A stretch of 64,000 nt of DNA. It comes from Colius striatus (Eukaryota; Chordata; Aves; Coliiformes; Coliidae). Where the stretch lies: positions 7,076,513 through 7,140,512 of the forward strand of contig NC_084781.1 in the NCBI RefSeq assembly GCF_028858725.1, in the 5' to 3' direction. Under the pieces are notes generated by a model. It ran no database searches and was not told the origin of the DNA. It worked only from the letters and a program-made list of their open reading frames with translations. Shown here one piece after another: positions 57,256 to 64,000 of the stretch (positions are counted from its first letter, which is position 1; every line of letters begins with the position of its first letter). The translations under genes were made by a program, and so were the position numbers.

Positions 57256-57294
57256 CAAATCATAGGTCTCTGATGAGTAGCTGACGGGCCCCAT
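57256..57294 (-). CDS. CXCR5: CXCR5 coding exon 1 (13 codons)
   Basis: Read on the minus strand, ATG at 57294 in context AACCATGG (A at -3, G at +4, a strong Kozak match) encodes MGPVSYSSETYDL and then meets donor GTGAGT exactly in phase 0. Joined to exon 2 it gives 371 residues, one short of human CXCR5. Human CXCR5 likewise places only its extreme N-terminus in a separate exon. Y6 and Y11 are candidate sulfotyrosines for ligand binding. The exon was chosen on start context, donor, phase and final length. Confidence 0.85.
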
Positions 57295-57410
57295 GGTTTC
57301 AGGGGCCGAGTCTGTCTCTCCTCCAGCAGTTTAGGCAAAAGTTCTTCTCTTTTGGGGTGGAGTTAATCGTTTAAGTGAGTAGGGAGGGACCCAGCATGTA
57401 ACAATAGAGT

Positions 57411-57425
57411 ATTTGCATGGCAAAT
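57411..57425 (-). promoter_or_regulatory. CXCR5: palindromic octamer (PORE-like) in the CXCR5 promoter
   Basis: On the minus strand the sequence is ATTTGCCATGCAAAT: a perfect octamer ATGCAAAT with an inverted ATTTGC half site. It lies 117 bp upstream of the CXCR5 start codon. It matches the POU-dimer element PORE (ATTTGAAATGCAAAT) at 13 of 15 positions. Octamer, Bob1 and NF-kB dependence is known for the mouse Blr1 promoter. Use of this site here is inferred. Confidence 0.6.
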
Positions 57426-59479
57426 GAGCTCCAGGCGTAGAATGACCTAACTGATGTAGAGATTAGCATCTCGCTTTATCATCAATTTTGTTTTCAGTGC
57501 CATAAGTTGACTTTTTAAAGTTCACTTTGAAGAATCCACATTCCTTTGGTCTCTATCAGGAAGATCCTGAACATCCATAGGTCTTCCCTGGAAACCTGCA
57601 AGGGTGTTGCCCATGGCCATCCTCATCCCAGGCAGTCCAGAAGGCTTTTGGAAGCTCTGCACTGCGGACACCCTTACCAGAAATCTCTCTGAATCTGGAT
57701 ACCTCTCTGTAGCTAAGACTTGCAAGACACCTCAGATGAAATGCATGAGTCTGGTCTGTATGACCATCACCTTCTGCCTCAGGGTCCTCCTGGCTGTTTT
57801 ATCCTTGGTGACTCGTGGATGTTTTCTGCTCCTTCTCCTGCTGTTTCGCCCCTTGCCTTGGCTCGCATGGGAAAGCACGGCCTTGGTGGCCGCTCTCTAG
57901 CTCTAAGGATGGGTGCTAGCTAGCAGAGGCCAGTCTGCTGTGTGACAGAAAAGCTCCTTGATTAGACACCTTCCTGCAGTTCTTGTCTTGCCCAAAATCC
58001 AAGTGGGAAATAAAGAGTTCCTCTGCTCAGGGAAACGGATATTTTGTCCAGTAATGTCACAGTAGCAGAATCATAATGTGAAAGCCCCAGCCCGGGCATC
58101 GTCACTGGCATTTTGGCAGAAAGCTTCTTGTCTGTGAGGAGCCGAGGCGGTTCACTATGCATGGTGCCCCTCTTCCTCTTGTCTGAGCACAGCTGCAACA
58201 GAGCTTCAGTGTGAGCGAGGAGCCTGGTGGGACTTGGACTGCTGAAGAGGCAGTGTTATTCAGGTGGGCACTGTTTGATTTCAGCTGTTCCATATTCGTC
58301 TTAGCAGGAGCCTTGTTACCATGACTTGATGAGACCTGGTTCCCCAAAGAAGTTGCCATCCTCCCCTGCCCGTGAGGGCCTTGATGTGCCCCTGCGTGTG
58401 CCCACCTGACACACCGGTCTCTGGACACCCCTTCTCTCCAAAGCGAGGGGACCGAGAGCGGCAAAGCGGGAGGGAGGGCATGAGGAGTGCTGTGCGTGTC
58501 CCCTGCCTTGTGGCAGGAGGATGGACTGAGCCCTGTCCCGTGTGGCTTGGCTGTCCCGAGGCTCTGTGCTGCTGGGGCTGTGGGGTGAGGCGAAAAGCAG
58601 GGTACTGCTGTGCCTGGGAGATGGAGAGGTTAGGACATTCTCACTGGGCTAGAATTGGAAGGTAGAGAACTCAGCACCGGGGACTTCAAGGGTTGGCAAT
58701 GAGGCTGCTGCTCCCTGTGTGGGGTGTGTTTGGGACTGGCTGTGTGAGCCTGGGAGTGAGCAAAAGACAGAAATCAAGCATGAGGCTGTGCTGATCTGAT
58801 TTTCCAAGAGAATCGGGCAGGAATATGTGACATCATCCCACCAGAAGGGTCACTGGGCCTGATGGAGATGATTCTGCTGTGGCTGGCAGAGGAAGAAGCT
58901 GCACAGCATCTTCCTCGCGCTGTGACCCACAGGCCTGTTGTGACACCGAGGGCAGGCCAGCTCTGTGGTGTGTGAGGAACACGAGGTACATGTCTAAACA
59001 TGGATGCAGATGTGATGGATTAGGAAAAAAAAAAAAACCCAATAATGTGAGGAGAAACAATGAAGTTTCCTTGTGTTCTTGGGACTGAACAAAAACTTGT
59101 CAGAGTTTTGGAATTACCAGCATTTTTTAGCCTCCTGGTTAAGATCGCGTTCCTTTCTGCCTCAGTGTGTAAAAATCCCTAAGTAACAGTTGTCTACGAA
59201 AGACAGCGCTGCTTCCAACCTGTTGTGCTGGGGGGGGGGGGGGGGGTCACTAATCCTTACGTTTGCGTGAGCTTTATTTTAATGGCTACATAATGAACCC
59301 GCGTTACCTCTCCAGGCTGTTTCTCGGGAAACGCGAATGTTTCCAGTACCCACGTTATAGGGGTAAAGCGCGTGCTGTTTCCGAGCAAGAAAAGTCACCG
59401 GTGCTGGCGGCGTGTGCCTTGGGTCACTGGTGTCCCCATCTATTTTAGACACTGATTAGACCTGAACAGGCGAAACTGC
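57426..59479. other. intergenic, between divergent CXCR5 and DDX6 promoters
   Basis: No gene or recognisable repeat family is seen. An A run (about 59028-59037) and a 17-G homopolymer (59230-59246) are the only simple-sequence features. The CXCR5 transcription start must lie near the left edge. Confidence 0.65.
59230..59246 (+). repeat. G17 homopolymer
   Basis: An uninterrupted run of 17 G lies about 0.25 kb upstream of the DDX6 CpG island. Length is uncertain, because homopolymers are error-prone in assembly. Confidence 0.8.
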
Positions 59480-59681
59480 CTCCGCAGCCTCATCGGCAAC
59501 AGCGCGCGGCACCGCCTCGCTCAAAAGCAGCGCCTACCTCCGCGCCGCAGCTCCCGGCAGCGCGCGCGGGGCCTCCCTCCGCCTCTCCCGGACACGTGAA
59601 CGAGACCCGCGCGGCGCGGTCACGAGGCGGAGGCTGCGCGGGGCAGGGGGGTCCTACGCGGCTACAAGCCGGGCGGGGCAC

Positions 59682-59723
59682 GCGCCGTGCGTGACTGCGC
59701 CGTGCGTGACTGCGCCGTGAGTG
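59682..59723 (+). repeat. 15-bp tandem repeat, 2.8 copies
   Basis: The unit GCGCCGTGCGTGACT is repeated twice perfectly and a third time partly, about 100 bp upstream of the YY1 motif in the DDX6 island. Each unit carries a GTGCGTGAC core. Confidence 0.85.
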
Positions 59724-59785
59724 CGTGAGGGGCGGGGCCAACCTGCCCTGACGGGAGGGGGAGGGCGCACGGGAGGAAGGAGGAA

Positions 59786-59798
59786 GCCGCCATCTTGG
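59786..59798 (+). promoter_or_regulatory. DDX6: YY1 motif in the DDX6 promoter
   Basis: GCCGCCATCTTGG is the reverse complement of the canonical CCAAGATGGCGGC. Such elements usually sit at or just downstream of the start site of housekeeping genes, so transcription probably begins close by. Confidence 0.65.
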
Positions 59799-59880
59799 AG
59801 CGTCGAGTCGCCATAACAAGGCACCAAGGGGGAGCCGGAGGATTTTATACCTGGGCGAGGGGAGAGCGCGGCTGGTGGCG
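59790..59880 (+). other. DDX6: candidate noncoding exon 1 of DDX6
   Basis: The donor GCG then GTGAGG at 59881 is the best plus-strand donor near the YY1 motif. The start coordinate is a guess from that motif. Splicing to the acceptor at 61995 would give a short leader without ATG apart from exon 2. Other donors in the island cannot be excluded. Confidence 0.4.
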
Positions 59881-61995
59881 GTGAGGACGGGCCAGGACGC
59901 CGGGGAGGGAGCGCGGGTCCGCGGGAGCGGCGGGGCGGAGGGGGGCGCTGCCGTCCGGCCGAGCCTCGCGGCCTGCGGCGGGCCGCGGGAGCGGCGGGGC
60001 CTGAGCGGGGCCTGGCGGCGCCGAGGAGGCTCGAGCGGGGTGGGGGGACCGGCAAGGCCAGGCCGCGGCGGGAGCGGCTCGGCTGGCACGCGGGGCGGGG
60101 CCGCGGCGGCGTTAGGTGCCGGACCGGGTGGCGGGCGGGGGCCGCTCCATTGTTCGCGGGCGGGAGCTCCCGGTGTGGCGCAGCTGCGTTTCACGGGCGG
60201 CGCCGGCCCCGTCGCGGCGCCCGGGGGCCGCGCCGCTCTTCGCCGCGGTGGGAGTGACGCCGCAGTGCGGCCCGAGCTCGCCGGCAACAATGGGCACTGC
60301 GGGGGCTCCTGCTCCCGGGCGAGCCGTGTGGCCGCTTTGTGCCGGCCCGGCCCTCCTCTGCCGAGGCGCGGCGTTCGGCCGTCGGCAGAAGAAGGCAAAG
60401 GCGTAGCGGCGGCTGCCCCGATCGCCAGCTCACCGGCCGGAGAGTCGTGTTACGGGGCCCTTTTTTCCGTTGGGCCGCCGATTTGCGAAATGGTGGCTCT
60501 TCTCGGAAGAGGGAAATTCATTGGGTTCGAGAAGGCTGCGCGTTCTCCCTTAATCTCCGTCTTTCTAATGGGTGCTTACAAGCCAAGAACGTTAAGGGAT
60601 GGAGAAATTTTGGCTTGTACGGTACCGAGGAACTCCTCGGTGCTGGTACCTGGGCTTTTGAGGTGACTGCAGTTATTTGTGTGTGTCGTCCGGTTTTGAC
60701 AAAGTTAACGGGCCGGAGAGAGCTCTCTTGAGACGTGCTTTGAAGCGGTGCTTCTAGTCAGTGACGTAACTAGCAGAAAAAACCTAGTTCTGCAGACTTC
60801 TCAGTTTTTACGTCACGCTAGATTTGACGTGCTTGGAAACAGGTGGGAAGTCTGGGAAGAGTCAATTTCTTTTCCATCCTCTTGAAATGCTCTTGAATGT
60901 GCCTTTTATTCAGTGGGGAGAAGCACACTTTTCTGTGGGTGCTGAAGTCAGGGAGCCAGTAGTGTGCCGCTTTTCCCTGTGCATTTTCCCAGATGTGTTA
61001 TGATGAGAAATTTTACAGGCAAGCTTGCTTTCTGTTGCTTCCCAGACATTTCTGGCTGGGAATGCTTTGTTTCTCTAGTAGCATCATAAGGAGTTTTTCA
61101 GCTCTGGTTTGTGCTTGCTTAATATAAAGGTTCAGACTTTGTACTATGCCTCTACAATTTTCATGACCTTTCTCTTAAATATGGTGGTAACGTTAAGTCT
61201 TGTGTACTGAATGTTATCTTTGAGCACAGTAAGATTTATTACTGAGAGCCTGAAGGTACCATCATGCGGAACACATAAGCAGGAAGCTAGATACCTGGTG
61301 TAAATGTGTATTACTCACCACTTCAGCTTTGGCCCAGTCACTGAAACTTAACAAAACAGGAAGCTACTGTCAGTTCAGCCTGATGTTATTGTTGGTTTCG
61401 CTACTTGGAACAGTGTTAAATTAAGTCCCCATTTAAAAGTTTGAGTAAGCTGGTCGAACTGACTTTTTGGTTCAGAGAAGGGTAAGCTGTGTTAGCTTTG
61501 TTTTAATAGGGTAGATGCTGTTTCTGTGTCAAAACGGAAGGGGCTATGAGAGTAACTTTAAGCTTTTGTTCAGTTTTGAGTGGAATCTCCTCTTTATACT
61601 GTGGACTTCCCTCCTCACAAACTCATGCTTGATGTTGCTTAGCGTTTGAGAGCTGCTTTGCTGTGTCCTAGAAGCAGGCGGATTCCAAGAAGTGGCAAGG
61701 CAACGGATTGTAATTAATTTCTACTTTAGGGGGTGCAGACAGTATTTTGCAGGCAGTTACTAACTATGGAAGGCTACTAAAAGTACAGCTGTTTAGAAAA
61801 TGATCCTTGGCGACTGGAGGTGTTGGGCACAGCTTTACAGTAAGGGGGGGAAGAAGTATCTCGGTAATTATTACCAAGAAAACAGAAGAGCGAACTGCCT
61901 GGGGAGAAGTGATTTGTCGAGTGACGAGGTGAACTGATGTGATGTACGTAGACCAAAATCTGCATACTAATTTTTACTGTCTGCTTCTCTTTCAG
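59881..61995 (+). other. DDX6: DDX6 intron 1
   Basis: It falls from CpG-island sequence into AT-richer intron and ends at a strong acceptor CTGCTTCTCTTTCAG (61995). No exon is recognised inside. The open frame at 59875-60666 is a product of the GC-rich island. Confidence 0.65.

Positions 61996-64000
<2,005 letters not shown>

Larger units (their letters stand above)
51529..57294 (-). other. CXCR5: CXCR5 gene span (CXCL13 receptor)
   Basis: A two-exon gene on the minus strand (57294-57256 and 52605-51529), joined phase 0, encodes 371 residues against 372 in human. CXCR5 is a Gi-coupled plasma-membrane receptor for CXCL13 that guides B cells and follicular helper T cells into follicles. The exon structure (tiny first coding exon, rest in one exon) and the position between BCL9L and DDX6 match human CXCR5. 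The ligand and B-cell role are family knowledge. Confidence 0.95.
59480..60480 (+). promoter_or_regulatory. DDX6: CpG-island promoter of DDX6
   Basis: About 1 kb of very high CG density lies directly upstream of the DDX6 coding exons on the plus strand. It contains GC boxes (GGGGCGGGGC), a perfect YY1-type motif and a usable donor at 59881. This is the classical housekeeping promoter form. The long minus-strand open frame across the island (about 59490-60398) is Arg/Pro/Ala-rich and compositional. Confidence 0.85.

Noticed and set aside
59490-60398. 302-codon minus-strand frame across the DDX6 CpG island
   Set aside because: Arg/Pro/Ala-rich product of a CpG island; part of it simply translates the 15-bp tandem repeat.

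Overview
This is a vertebrate nuclear window and no bacterial or phage feature is visible. It is best read as a bird, probably a GC-rich microchromosome segment: genes are compact, CpG islands strong, and interspersed repeats few and old. A crocodilian or turtle cannot be excluded from sequence alone. Three genes stand in the order BCL9L (+), CXCR5 (-), DDX6 (+), the same neighbourhood as human 11q23 with the window read in the opposite sense. All splice sites given here were read by eye from GT/AG signals, codon phase and remembered family sequences; no transcript data were available.

Layout. 1-1149 is unrecognised flank. 1150-2070 is a CpG island with a likely noncoding BCL9L first exon ending at a clean donor at 1786. 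A 33-kb first intron follows. It has no recognisable coding exon but holds a second CpG island near 28.0 kb, several MIR-like fossils and a few motif clusters that resemble enhancers. Seven coding exons (34717-44761) join in frame into a 1507-residue BCL9L, followed by a 3.5-kb 3' UTR ending at an ATTAAA site near 48.2 kb. CXCR5 runs convergently (57294 down to 51529): a 13-codon first coding exon, a 4.65-kb intron, one large exon, and a 3' UTR ending near 50.1 kb. A CpG-island promoter near 59.5-60.5 kb starts DDX6, whose first two coding exons (62260-62459 and 63853-63916) are present; the rest lies beyond the window.

The genes do not form a pathway. BCL9L is a nuclear bridge between beta-catenin and Pygopus in Wnt signalling. 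CXCR5 is the B-cell follicle-homing chemokine receptor. DDX6 is a cytoplasmic DEAD-box helicase of P-bodies and mRNA decay. Their linkage is old synteny.

I found no convincing new biological system. The observations I rate highest are a palindromic octamer close to the POU-dimer PORE element about 117 bp upstream of the CXCR5 start codon; replacement of the near-universal GPCR Asp2.50 by Asn in CXCR5; an E-box abutting a palindromic MEF2 site 1.8 kb upstream of the first BCL9L coding exon; and a second CpG island inside the long BCL9L intron.
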